DNA of 64,000 nucleotides from Phycisphaeraceae bacterium (GTDB lineage: Bacteria; Planctomycetota; Phycisphaerae; Phycisphaerales; SM1A02), in NCBI GenBank assembly GCA_019636755.1, contig JAHBWZ010000009.1, forward strand, positions 62,001 to 126,000. The letters run 5' to 3'. Made by a program: the position numbers and the translations under genes. Positions 55,868-64,000 of the stretch are shown in pieces; positions within the stretch are counted from its first letter, which is position 1, and the number at the start of each line of letters is the position of its first letter. Under the pieces are notes generated by a model. It had not been told where the DNA came from, did not search any database, and worked only from the letters and a program-made list of their open reading frames with translations.

Positions 55868-56545
55868 ATGCGACCACCACCTGCGACCCATTCGCCCGGG
55901 CACCGTGAACGTGCCCCGGCGCGCGCCGCGCCCGACCGGCTTGCCCGGATCGCCGCGCTTCTCTCACTTCTGATCGCCGCTGCGCCGGCGCACGCCGCCC
56001 TGGTCGAACTGACGTTCTCCGGGCAGGTGACGCAGATCCTCGGCACACCGCACGGACAGTGGGGCACCATCGGACTCGGCGATCCCTTCGTCGTGCGCTG
56101 CGTGATCGATTCGGAGGCCGAGGATCAGGTACCGGGATCCGCCACCGGGCTCTACTTCTATGAGTCCGTGTCCATCTCCGTCGGACCGTACACCGTCTCC
56201 GCCGGAACCGGTGTGTTCAACAACATCATCGTCGACCCTCCGGGCTCGCCCCCCTTCTGGATGAGCGAGTACCTGCTGAGGTATTACGACCCCGACGGCG
56301 AGTGGCAGGGACTCATCTACCTCATGGGCCCAGGCGCCCTCCAGGATGACTCGCTGCCGATCGACCTGGACCTGAGCGCGTTCACTGCACTCAAGCGTAT
56401 GGCGCTCAGTTTCGATGAGAGCAACTCAACGATTCGCGCCGTTCCCACTGCGTACACGTTCCGCTTCCTCCCGGCCCCCGGCGCACTCGCGCTTCTGGCC
56501 GTCACCGCGCTCTTCCCGCGCCGACGACGTCGTCGGCGCACCTGA
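55868..56545 (+). CDS. PEP-CTERM-like secreted protein
   Basis: 225 residues from ATG 55868, with AGGAGA 10 nt upstream. A long basic leader precedes the hydrophobic core (IAALLSLLIAAAPAHA-ALV). The mature domain (ELTFSGQVTQILGTPHGQWGTIGLGDPFVVRCVID ... TGLYFYESVSISVGPYTVSAG) resembles beta-sandwich domains of secreted planctomycete proteins. The tail LPAPGALALLAVTALF followed by seven Arg fits PEP-CTERM sorting. It is unrelated in sequence to the cassette proteins. A degenerate ACCCCCGGT repeat lies about 140 bp upstream. Confidence 0.85.
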   Translation: MRPPPATHSPGHRERAPARAAPDRLARIAALLSLLIAAAPAHAALVELTFSGQVTQILGTPHGQWGTIGLGDPFVVRCVIDSEAEDQVPGSATGLYFYESVSISVGPYTVSAGTGVFNNIIVDPPGSPPFWMSEYLLRYYDPDGEWQGLIYLMGPGALQDDSLPIDLDLSAFTALKRMALSFDESNSTIRAVPTAYTFRFLPAPGALALLAVTALFPRRRRRRRT

Positions 56546-56576
56546 TCCCATGTCCTGTTCAAGGAGTCGAATCATG

Positions 56577-56596
56577 ACAGACAGACAGACAGACAG
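56577..56596 (+). repeat. Tandem repeat, five perfect units of ACAG
   Basis: Begins directly after the ATG. Four is not a multiple of three, so each unit gained or lost changes the reading frame of the signal peptide. Confidence 0.95.
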
Positions 56597-58282
56597 AGCA
56601 ATCCGCGTGTCAGCACGACCGCATCTCGTCTCCCCGCGCTGACTTCTGCGCTTCTGCTCGCATGCACCGGCCTCGCACGTGCGCAGGAGTGCGGCGTCGA
56701 TGAACCCGCGGTCACGATCCTGCCGCACGCCAACGCGTCGTCCGCCTATGTGATCCAGTTCGGCTGGTCGATCGCGGTGCGTGGTGACCGGGTGGTCGTC
56801 GGCGGTATCGAGGACGGGGTGTTTCACTACGGCGGCAACGCCGGCCCGGGGTTCGTCTCGGTCTACACCGTCGGCGTGGACGACGACCGGATCGTCGCTG
56901 GTGCGCCGTTCCACAGCATCGGGATGAACATCCGTGCCGGCGCCGCCTGCATCTTCACCCGCTCCGGATCCACGTGGACGCAGTCGGCGATCCTCGCCGC
57001 AAGCACGCCGGCGACCGATGCCAGGTTCGGCACGTCGGTCGCCCTGGCCGGCGATCTGGTCGCCATCGGCGCTCCTCGTGAGAACGGCGGTGCGAGCGAA
57101 TCCGGCGCCGTCCACATCTTCCGGCTCGAGAGCGGCACGTGGACGCACCGCAAGCGACTGACGGCGCCGTCGGCGAGTGCCGACGATCACTTCGGATCCG
57201 CTGTGGCTCTCGACGGCACCACACTGGTCGTCGGGTGCCCGCTCCGTGAGAACGGAGCTGTGGACGACGCCGGCGCCCTCTTCCTCTACGACCTCGCCGA
57301 CAGCGACCCCGCCGAGTGGTCCCTGACCGCCACCCTGGTCGACCCCGATCCTCGCGAGGACCAGCAGATGGGGTCGGCCGTCTCGATCAGCGGCAGCCTC
57401 ATCGCGGCCGGTGCCCCGATGCACGACATCGGCAGCGGGTCATGCCCGGGCGTCGGCACCGGAAGCACCAGGTTCGGCGCGGTGCACCTCTTCCGCCTGG
57501 ACGCCGGTGACTGGCACCACGAGCAGCGCGTGGCACTGACGAGTCCCGCCTGCCACGGCATCGCGAACTTCGGATGGTCCGTCGCGGTGGCGGACGGTCG
57601 GCTGCTCGCAGGCGCACTCCAGGAGGCCACCCAGGACAACGGCATCGGACACGACGCCTTCCTCTTCGAACGCACCGGCCGAGGCTGGGTGCTCCTGCGC
57701 CGGCTCGTCCAGTCGTCCGGGGGCACGACCCCCGAGGAGCGCTTCGGCAACGCCGTGGCATTCGTCTCGCCGAATCACCCCGTGGTCGGCGCCCCGAACG
57801 TGCCGCATCCGGTGTTCGGAATCGATGGGCATGCCTACACGTTCGAGATCGAGATCGCCGACTGCGACGGCAACGGCATCGACGACTGCGCGGAGATCGC
57901 GGCCTGCGCCGTCGCCGACTGCAACGGCAACGGCATCCCCGACTGCTGCGACATCGCGGCAGAGACCTCGGAAGATGCGAACGGGAACGGCATCCCCGAT
58001 GAGTGCGACGCGCTGCTGGACTGCGGCGGATCACTCGCCGACTGCACTGTCAATGGCATGCCGGACGAATGCGAGCGGCCGGGACTCTTCGACGTCATCT
58101 TCGTTCTGGACGAGTCCGGAAGCGTCGTCGATGGCAACCCGCCGACGTTCGATCTCCAGAAGGACGCGGTCAGGGCCGCCATCTGCGGACTCGGCGCACT
58201 CGACGCGTTCGCAGCGATCGCATCGCTGCGGGCGAAACGGCTTCCCGAGCACGCGCAGCAGACACCCATGGGAGCTGGCGTC

Positions 58283-58800
58283 CATGCAACCCCTCTTCGC
58301 GCATGCAGGTGGGTTCCGGTCATCCGGCGCACGAGTAGTGGTGTCTGCACGCGCAGGATCCCGGGTCAGGTGCTGAGGACATCAGGCGACGACGGCGCGC
58401 CCGATGCGTTGCGCGAGAAGGCGCGTCCGGGATCGCCCACCCGCGAGGGGGGGTTGCAGGGGGGCGCTTCAGCCCCCCTGCGCATGCGCGTTCAGAGAGC
58501 GACGGCGTGCACGGCGCAGTGCCCTGGTGCATCATCAAGCTCGCTGACTCGGGCATGCACGCGTGCGCGCGCTCGCTCGCCCGCCCGATGTCGTTCCAGG
58601 CAAGCGGCTGACCTCGAGTGCCCTGATCACTCGATTCTCCGTCAGGGGGCGCGAGCGCAGGGGGGGCTGAGGCCCCCCCTGCAACCCCCTTGCGCGCATG
58701 AGGGTGGTGGAGGTCAGCCGGCGTGCGAGTGGTGGTGTCTGCGCGCATCCGGTCGCGCCGAGCAGGTCGGTCTCGTGAAGCGCTCCCCACCGTCCGCCCC
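58283..58800. repeat. Dispersed GC-hairpin repeat array inside the vWA gene
   Basis: Contains GGGGGGTTGCAGGGGGG (near 58446) and CCCCCCTGCAACCCCC (near 58675), and two copies of a TCAGCCGGCG-like/GAGTGGTGGTGTC segment (58318 and 58715). From 58645 to 58790 it is nearly identical to 41447-41590. Gene-like sequence lies on both sides. Confidence 0.75.
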
Positions 58801-59025
58801 TGCGATCCGCGCGGACTGGTGGAGTACGGCGCGGACGTCGAGGAACTCCACGCTGCCCTGCGCCGTGTCATCATCCAGGACCTGCTCGGCTGCCCCGGCG
58901 TGCCGCAGAACCTCTGCAACGACGACGCCCCCTGGCTCTGGGACTGCAACGGCAACGGCATCCCGGACCGCATCGAGCGATACGGGTACAACCCCGCGGA
59001 CCTGACCGTGGGAAAGAAGGCGTGA

Positions 59026-59299
59026 TGCGCAGGTCAGCGCCGGGGAGGATCAGGCACTCCGCGCCGGGCAGCGTGTCACCCATGTCCCCGGACGCGCATC
59101 CCCCCGCGTACCGACCCCATGCGCCTGTGCCCGCCCCTCCCCCCCGGCAGGCGCGGGCATGTCCATGACTCCGGCGGGAATCAGGCGCCGACAAAGCTGA
59201 CAAAGCCGACGAAGCCGGGAACGATGCGCCCACGATCACACACCACGCGCCGGCCCTCAGCCTGCCACCGGCACCGATCGTCTCTCCAGGCATCCGGGA
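59026..59299. other. Short convergent intergenic region, no gene
   Basis: 275 bp between two converging genes. No terminator with a T-run was seen. Confidence 0.5.
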
Positions 59300-60880
59300 T
59301 CACACGTCCGCACCGGCGGTCAGTCGCTCCGCACGCGGATACAGCGCGACCTTCGTCACCGACGTCCCCGCGGAGAGACGACCCCACGCGAATGGCGCCG
59401 CAGGCGCGCCGGCGCCGCCGAACGCTGCGAGCAGTTCCTCCATCCGGCCCGGCAGGATCGGATGCAGCAGCGTTCCGGCCACCCGCACGGCCTCGGCGCA
59501 GGTCACGAGGATCGCGGCCAGTTCGTCGCGCCGCGCCGGGTCCTTCGCCACCTTGAACGGCTCTGTGCGGTTGATGAACGCATCGACGCGCCGCAGGAGG
59601 CCGATCCCGGCATCGGCGAACCGCACCAGGTCCTGCCGCGCCAGGGCTTCCTCCGCCGCCTGCACCGCGTCGTCGCAGAGGCGCGGCCACGACTCCGGCC
59701 AGTCGGCGCCGTGCTGCACGTCCGCGCCGGCGATCGGAAGCGCACCGTCGAAGTACTTCCCGATCATCGCGCTCACGCGGCTGGCGCAGTTCCCCACCGT
59801 GTTGACCAGGTCCGTCGTGTACACATCGTGAAAGTGGCTGTCGGCGAAGTTGGCGTCGGTCGCGCCGAGCGGGCCCTGCGTCACGAGGTACCACCGCCAT
59901 GCGTCCAGGCCGTAGTGGCTCACGTACCGTTCGATCGTCGGCAGGTCGAGGAAGTTGCCCAGCGACTTGGACATCTTCTGCCCCTCCCGGATCCAGAAAC
60001 TGTGCGCGTAGACGCACTGCGGCAGCGGCAGGCCCAGCGCCATGAGCAGCGCGGGCCAGATGACCGCGTGAAACCACAGGATCTCCTTGCCCATGAGGTG
60101 GCACGTCGCGGGCCAGTACGCACCGCGGGCGCGGAAGCGATCGCTCTGCGGCTCCGCCAGCCCCAGCGCCGTGATGTAGTTGAAGAGTGCATCGATCCAG
60201 ACGTAGACCACGTGCTCCGGATCGCCGGGCATCGGGACGCCCCAGGTGAAGTTCGTCCGGCTGATCGGCACATCCTGCAGTCCCTCGCGAAGACGGCCGC
60301 TGACCTCGTTGCGACGCGCTTCGGGCCGTACGAAGCCGGGCTGCTCGCCGAGCATCGCCTCCAGGCGCGCCTGGTACGCGCTCAACCGGAAGTAGTAGTT
60401 CTTCTCCCGCGCGCGCACCAGCGGCTTCCCGGACACGGGAGACCGGTACTCGACCTCCGCCGCCTTCGTCTCCGTGTAGTACTCCTCCTGCCCCTCGTCG
60501 TACCACCCCTCGAACTCGCCGAGGTAGATGTCGCCGGAGTCCAGCAGGCGCTGCAGCAGCACGCCGACCTGCCGCTCGTGATCCGGATCGGTCGTCCGGA
60601 TGAAGTCGTCGTTCGTCATCTCCATGAAGGACATGACATCGCGAAACGCCCGGCTGTTCTCGTCGGCCAGCGCCTTCGGCGGGATGCCGCGCGCCCGCGC
60701 GGACTGCTCCACCTTCAGCCCGTGCTCGTCCGTCCCGGTCAGGAAGAAGACGTCGCGCCCCCGCTGCCGATGCGCGCGGGCCAGGACGTCCGCGAGCAGG
60801 GTCGTATACACATGGCCGATGTGCGGACGATCGTTGACGTAGTAGATGGGCGTGGTGAGATAGCGTCGGTCGTCAGCCAT
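59300..60880 (-). CDS. metG: Methionyl-tRNA synthetase
   Basis: 526 residues, a short form without the C-terminal tRNA-binding domain. It charges tRNA-Met with methionine. Class I signatures: PHIGHVYTTLLADVLAR and KMSKSLGN, with FLTGTDEHG after the first and the anticodon-binding helical domain (FVAKDPARRDEL region, FINRTEPFKVAKD) at the end. No CxxC knuckle is seen in the connective peptide. A TAGAAT at 60890-60895 ends 9 nt before ATG 60880 and there is no Shine-Dalgarno. Confidence 0.96.
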   Translation of the reverse strand: MADDRRYLTTPIYYVNDRPHIGHVYTTLLADVLARAHRQRGRDVFFLTGTDEHGLKVEQSARARGIPPKALADENSRAFRDVMSFMEMTNDDFIRTTDPDHERQVGVLLQRLLDSGDIYLGEFEGWYDEGQEEYYTETKAAEVEYRSPVSGKPLVRAREKNYYFRLSAYQARLEAMLGEQPGFVRPEARRNEVSGRLREGLQDVPISRTNFTWGVPMPGDPEHVVYVWIDALFNYITALGLAEPQSDRFRARGAYWPATCHLMGKEILWFHAVIWPALLMALGLPLPQCVYAHSFWIREGQKMSKSLGNFLDLPTIERYVSHYGLDAWRWYLVTQGPLGATDANFADSHFHDVYTTDLVNTVGNCASRVSAMIGKYFDGALPIAGADVQHGADWPESWPRLCDDAVQAAEEALARQDLVRFADAGIGLLRRVDAFINRTEPFKVAKDPARRDELAAILVTCAEAVRVAGTLLHPILPGRMEELLAAFGGAGAPAAPFAWGRLSAGTSVTKVALYPRAERLTAGADV

Positions 60881-60889
60881 GGGAGCCCG

Positions 60890-60895
60890 ATTCTA
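60890..60895 (-). promoter_or_regulatory. Likely -10 of metG (TAGAAT), nearly leaderless
   Basis: One of the best -10 matches in the window, 9 nt before the start codon. Confidence 0.6.
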
Positions 60896-60984
60896 CAGGG
60901 AGCACTCCGCACGACCCGACGCATGCATCCCGCCGCCGGGATCGATGCTGGCCCGCCCGGGCGCCGCGGTGCGCCGATCGGCGG

Positions 60985-61278
60985 TCAGGCGTGCAGATCG
61001 ATGCGGGGCCGTCCCGCGGGATTCGGATGATCCGCGGATCCCCCGCTCCCGCGCCGATAGTGCTCCTCGCCCGCCTGCTCCGACTCGTTGGGCGGAAGCC
61101 GCCGGAGGGTCATGTCGGTGTCGGTCTCATGCACGCGGAGTTCCACGGAGTCCGCGGAGCGGCGCGTACGACGGACATCCGTGCGCCCGCGCTCGCGGTC
61201 ACGGTCCTGGGCGGCCGTCACCTGCACGCCGGCGACCTGGACGACGGATGCGGCTCCCGATGTCGGAATGGAGCTCAT
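60985..61278 (-). CDS. Small hypothetical protein
   Basis: 97 residues, hydrophilic. The second half (DSVELRVHETDTDMTLRRLPPNESEQAGEEH) has the codon pattern and composition of a real protein, and the end (PNPAGRPRIDLHA) recalls small planctomycete proteins of unknown role. No family is known to me. It lies between metG and a secreted TPR protein on the same strand, 77 bp from the latter. Confidence 0.55.
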   Translation of the reverse strand: MSSIPTSGAASVVQVAGVQVTAAQDRDRERGRTDVRRTRRSADSVELRVHETDTDMTLRRLPPNESEQAGEEHYRRGSGGSADHPNPAGRPRIDLHA

Positions 61279-61355
61279 GCACCGTCTATCGACCCGGGAG
61301 CAGGTCGATCTGCAGGGTCACGCCGCGCGCCGCGCGCCGTCGCAGGTATTACCGG

Positions 61356-62990
61356 TCACTCGGACCAGACGGCTGTCAGGACCCGCGTGAGCGCGTCGTC
61401 GGGGGCGAACGCCTGGAGCCGATCGAGGCCCTCGCGGACGATCTGCGGTCGTCCCAGCAGGCGCCCGACGTACGCGATGAGCACGGCCGACTCGGCGCGG
61501 ACGCGTTCGATCTCCAGGCGCGACCGCAGTTCGGTCAGGACGGACTCCAGGCGATCGTCCGGCGGTCGCGCCGTTGGCGCGAAGCGCGCATCGATCATCT
61601 CCGGGCTGTTGGCGAAGAGCGTCCGAAGCGAGAGGGCCGCGGACTGGTAGAGCCCCGCACCGATCTGGGCATGGGCAAGGCCGGCCAGTCCGAGCGGATG
61701 CCCCGGCGCAAAGCGCAGGGCGCGCTGGAATGCCCGCTCGGCGCGCAGGTAGGCGCCGGCGGCGAGTTCCTGTTCACCGGCCTGGACCAGTTCCGCGAAG
61801 CGGGATCCGTCCGCCTCCGAGAGTTCGGTCACCACCCGACCGTGCCGCAGCGCCCGCGTGATGGCGGCGTCGATGCCCTCCGCGGGCGGCGGCGGCGGCA
61901 CGTCGGCACCGGCGTCCGCACGCCGGATGATCGCGAGCGGATCGAAGGCGCCCGGGTCCGACGGATCGACCGGGGCGCCGGACGCCAGCATCTCCCGGAG
62001 ACGGTCGAGATCGCTTGCCAGTCGATCCTCGCCCGTGAGCGGCGCAGGCGCCGGCGCAGGTTCCGCCCGAAGCTGTGCGAAGCGCTCGGCGACAGCCTCC
62101 TGCATCGCGCGGTACGTGCGCGACTCGACCGGTCGGGTATCGCCCACCGATGGCGCCGCGCCCGGGGTCACCTCGGCGGTCCCGGGCAGCCGGACATCGA
62201 AGGGCCCGCCCGGCGTGATGCCGAGCGCGAGGTCGCGCTCGATCCCGATCGCGTCGCTGAGCGAGAGTCCGAGTTCCCGGTACGCGCCCTGCATCGGGCC
62301 GACGCGCACACCGCGGAGGGTCGAAAGGTCGACGGCGAGCCGCACATCCGGACTGACGGCGATCACACCGGCGAACACCGGTTCACCGAATTCGCGGACG
62401 CTGCTGGTCCCCAGGCCGCGCTGCGCTGCCAGGTCCAGGGCGCGCTGGCGCCGCGCGGTTTCGCCATAGACGGGCATCATCGAGTCGATCGCGGCGCGAC
62501 CGCCGAAGGTCCGCTCGAACTCGATCACGCCGAACTGCTGTCCGAACCGCAGTTCATCGATGACGCTGCTCCGCGCCGTCAGCATCGCCGCGGCCGGGCC
62601 GGCGTCGGCCAGGAAGCGATCGATCTCCGAGGAGGCTGTCTCTCCGCGGAAGTCCCACGGGCCGGCGTATCCGACCGTCTCCCGGAAGCCGCGCCCGCTG
62701 TAGACATTTCCCGTCACGATCGCGTTGCGCGCGCCGAAGTCCTCTCCCGGGATCTCCGGGTTGAAACCGCCGGGCAGCGGGCTCATGCCCCGGGCGAGGT
62801 CGCGGTAGAGATCCGGAGACTGCCTCGGCGCCGGCTGGCGCGGTCCCGCGGGGCGCGGCAGGGTGTCGGGTGGGCGGATCTGCGCCGACGCCGTGGCGGC
62901 GGGCAGCAGCAGCAGCGCGGCGCAGAAAGGGCGCCATCCCCCCGGGACGCGATGGACACCGGACTGTCGACGATCACGGCGAGAGATCAT
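61356..62990 (-). CDS. Secreted TPR-containing protein
   Basis: 544 residues from ATG 62990, preceded by AAAGGA. The signal peptide (FCAALLLLPAATASA-QIR) is followed by a Pro-rich stretch, a middle part with repeated sequences of unknown fold (ARNAIVTGNVYSGRGFRETVGYAG) and C-terminal TPR-like helices (AELVQAGEQELAAGAYLRAERAFQRALRFAPGHPLGLAGLAHAQIGAGLY). Probably periplasmic. The family is not recognised. It starts 48 bp after the gene to its right ends and is probably cotranscribed with it. Confidence 0.8.
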   Translation of the reverse strand: MISRRDRRQSGVHRVPGGWRPFCAALLLLPAATASAQIRPPDTLPRPAGPRQPAPRQSPDLYRDLARGMSPLPGGFNPEIPGEDFGARNAIVTGNVYSGRGFRETVGYAGPWDFRGETASSEIDRFLADAGPAAAMLTARSSVIDELRFGQQFGVIEFERTFGGRAAIDSMMPVYGETARRQRALDLAAQRGLGTSSVREFGEPVFAGVIAVSPDVRLAVDLSTLRGVRVGPMQGAYRELGLSLSDAIGIERDLALGITPGGPFDVRLPGTAEVTPGAAPSVGDTRPVESRTYRAMQEAVAERFAQLRAEPAPAPAPLTGEDRLASDLDRLREMLASGAPVDPSDPGAFDPLAIIRRADAGADVPPPPPAEGIDAAITRALRHGRVVTELSEADGSRFAELVQAGEQELAAGAYLRAERAFQRALRFAPGHPLGLAGLAHAQIGAGLYQSAALSLRTLFANSPEMIDARFAPTARPPDDRLESVLTELRSRLEIERVRAESAVLIAYVGRLLGRPQIVREGLDRLQAFAPDDALTRVLTAVWSE

Positions 62991-63037
62991 GCGTCGATCC
63001 TTTCGGTCATTCCTTCGGCGCGCCGCCCCGTTCGACA

Positions 63038-63760
63038 TCACCGCGAGTTCAACACCCTCGGCTGGAGCAGTTCCCGCACCGCCGCGTCCACGTCAAAGCC
63101 CTCGCACCCGGTTGCGAAGTAGATGAAGTCTCCATCGGCGAGCACGTAGACCGTCCGATCCGCCTCTCCATGGCGACTTCGAAGACCGTCCAGAACGGCA
63201 ACCACGCCCGCGCCGCGGACCGCGTCGCCGAACTGGCCGATGTCGGCCATCACCACGACGCTGACGAGTCCGGCGGCTCCGGTGTCGCCGGGGCCGCCGA
63301 AGACCAGGTGGAGGACTGGCCACGTGGTCGGGACGGCGGCGGGGCTGGCGCCGAGGAAGTCGTACCCGGCCAGCGAGAGCGCCGACCGCCACTGTTCGCA
63401 GCCCACCGGGACGCCGCCGAGGAGCTGCCCGATCCCCTCCCAGGCGCCGATGACCGTGCGGCTCCCGAGGTACCCCGGCTCCGCCGCGGCGCGATCATGA
63501 TCGTGCACCAGCCAGAGCGCGAACTCGTGCAGCAGTCGCGCGCCGCGGTCGCCCCCCTGCTGGTCGATCGGCCGCCCGAAGAGCCCGAGCAGGATCGCCG
63601 ACGCCACGGCGACGAGCGAGAGCATCACGGCGGCCAGGCTTGCCCGGGTCGGGCCGCGCAGCGCGGGGAACGCACCACCCGCCGCGTAGACCGCACCGGC
63701 GATCGACTCGTCCGCGGCCCGCAGAGGCGGCGATGTCGAGGATGCTTCGGGCCGCTCCAT
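63038..63760 (-). CDS. Single-pass membrane protein of unknown function
   Basis: 240 residues. A cytoplasmic N-terminus of about 40 residues, one membrane helix (ASLAAVMLSLVAVASAILLGLFG) and an extracytoplasmic domain (HEFALWLVHDHDRAAAEPGYLGS, WPVLHLVFGGPG, TVYVLADGDFIYFATGCEGFDVDAAVRELLQPR). This topology resembles anti-sigma-factor-like proteins of Planctomycetota, but no zinc-binding HxxxCxxC motif is present. ATG 63760 is chosen because TAGCAT ends 11 nt upstream and the longer frame is low complexity. Confidence 0.75.
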   Translation of the reverse strand: MERPEASSTSPPLRAADESIAGAVYAAGGAFPALRGPTRASLAAVMLSLVAVASAILLGLFGRPIDQQGGDRGARLLHEFALWLVHDHDRAAAEPGYLGSRTVIGAWEGIGQLLGGVPVGCEQWRSALSLAGYDFLGASPAAVPTTWPVLHLVFGGPGDTGAAGLVSVVVMADIGQFGDAVRGAGVVAVLDGLRSRHGEADRTVYVLADGDFIYFATGCEGFDVDAAVRELLQPRVLNSR

Positions 63761-63771
63761 GACAGGGCCGG

Positions 63772-63777
63772 ATGCTA
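63772..63777 (-). promoter_or_regulatory. Likely -10 of the 63038-63760 gene (TAGCAT)
   Basis: Ends 11 nt before ATG 63760; no ribosome-binding site between them. Confidence 0.5.
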
Positions 63778-64000
63778 CGCCCGCGCGGCCCGCGCGGCGC
63801 TCCATGGCATGGGATCCGCGATCCGGCGCCACTGCTCCCGTCGACCGGGCGCCCCCGCCACAGTACCTGCACCCGGCACAACGGCCTCACCGGCCGCACC
63901 GGCCGAAACGAACGAGTGCCGGCACCGGCGCCGGGCATTTCTGCGCTGACGCGACGGACCTGCGCCGCGGTCCACGATGATGGGCGCGCACGCGCCACGG
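63778..64000. other. Right edge, no gene recognised
   Basis: About 220 bp with repetitive CACCGGCCG-type sequence. Nothing can be supported. Confidence 0.4.

Larger units (their letters stand above)
56574..59025 (+). pseudogene. Secreted beta-propeller/vWA protein, out of frame behind an ACAG repeat and split by a repeat insertion
   Basis: ATG 56574 follows AAGGAG at 5 nt. Five ACAG units (56577-56596) come next; the ATG frame stops at about 56642. The signal-peptide frame (LPALTSALLLACTGLARAQ-ECG) is offset by one base, and a sixth unit fuses them without a stop. The mature part has propeller-like repeats (FGTSVALAGDLVAIGAPREN, FGSAVALDGTTLVVGCPLREN, MGSAVSISGSLIAAGAP), Cys/Asn-rich linkers (DCNGNGIPDCC) and a von Willebrand A domain whose MIDAS motif DESGS is in FDVIFVLDESGSV. 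The domain breaks at about 58210; the sequence resumes near 58820 in another frame (LVEYGADVEELHAALRRVIIQDLLGC) and ends after a last CNGNGIPD. The break contains the dispersed hairpin repeat. Confidence 0.75.

Overview
The window is high-GC bacterial chromosome that reads like a member of the Planctomycetota, most likely class Phycisphaerae. This is inferred from gene content, not from a marker tree: secreted proteins with short PEP-CTERM-like tails (V-P-x-P, hydrophobic stretch, poly-Arg), many dockerin-like calcium repeats, a Ser/Thr kinase fused to TPR-like repeats, and an LptD-type outer-membrane protein. No rRNA, tRNA or CRISPR array was recognised.

Layout. 1-11.8 kb is a conserved core: an atypical ketoacyl synthase (cut by the left edge), a UbiA-like prenyltransferase, ribH-nusB-ftsY, an LptA/LptD-like protein, mtnP, rsmA, efp and an MFS-like transporter. 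12-26 kb is accessory: a deleted IS630 element and a relic, a DUF2202 lipoprotein, a 1,108-residue Ser/Thr kinase, two DUF1801 proteins, a HigB/HigA-ImmA toxin-antitoxin pair with a clear operator, a HEPN-like protein, a frameshifted IS5 element with relics, and an AT-richer membrane protein. 25.6-31 kb holds two small conserved proteins and an sdhCAB operon with a fourth TPR-like gene. 31-48 kb is a repeat-rich block of secreted-protein genes: an FG-GAP/dockerin protein, two HAF-type dockerin genes, a tandemly duplicated cassette of PEP-CTERM-like and dockerin genes, further paralogues, and dispersed GC hairpins. 48-54 kb is core again (RNase Y, ABC-2 permease, a conserved unknown, a zinc-ribbon membrane protein). 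54.7-59 kb is a second secreted-protein patch. 59.3-63.8 kb carries metG and three secreted or membrane proteins of unknown role.

The most notable pattern is in the secreted-protein patches. Three separate genes have a perfect short tandem repeat (12 x 7 bp, 5 x 7 bp, 5 x 4 bp) between an RBS-backed ATG and the hydrophobic core of the signal peptide. In all three the sequenced copy number puts the ATG out of frame with the protein, and in all three exactly one more unit restores an open signal peptide. This is the architecture of slipped-strand phase-variation loci. The same patches contain a mobile-looking GC-hairpin repeat, one copy of which splits a von Willebrand A domain, and many frameshifts relative to paralogues. 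The frameshifts mean that assembly error must be excluded first.

A second pattern is promoter geometry. Seven genes have a TANNNT -10-like hexamer ending only 6-11 nt before the start codon, which implies leaderless or nearly leaderless transcripts alongside genes that use normal Shine-Dalgarno sites.
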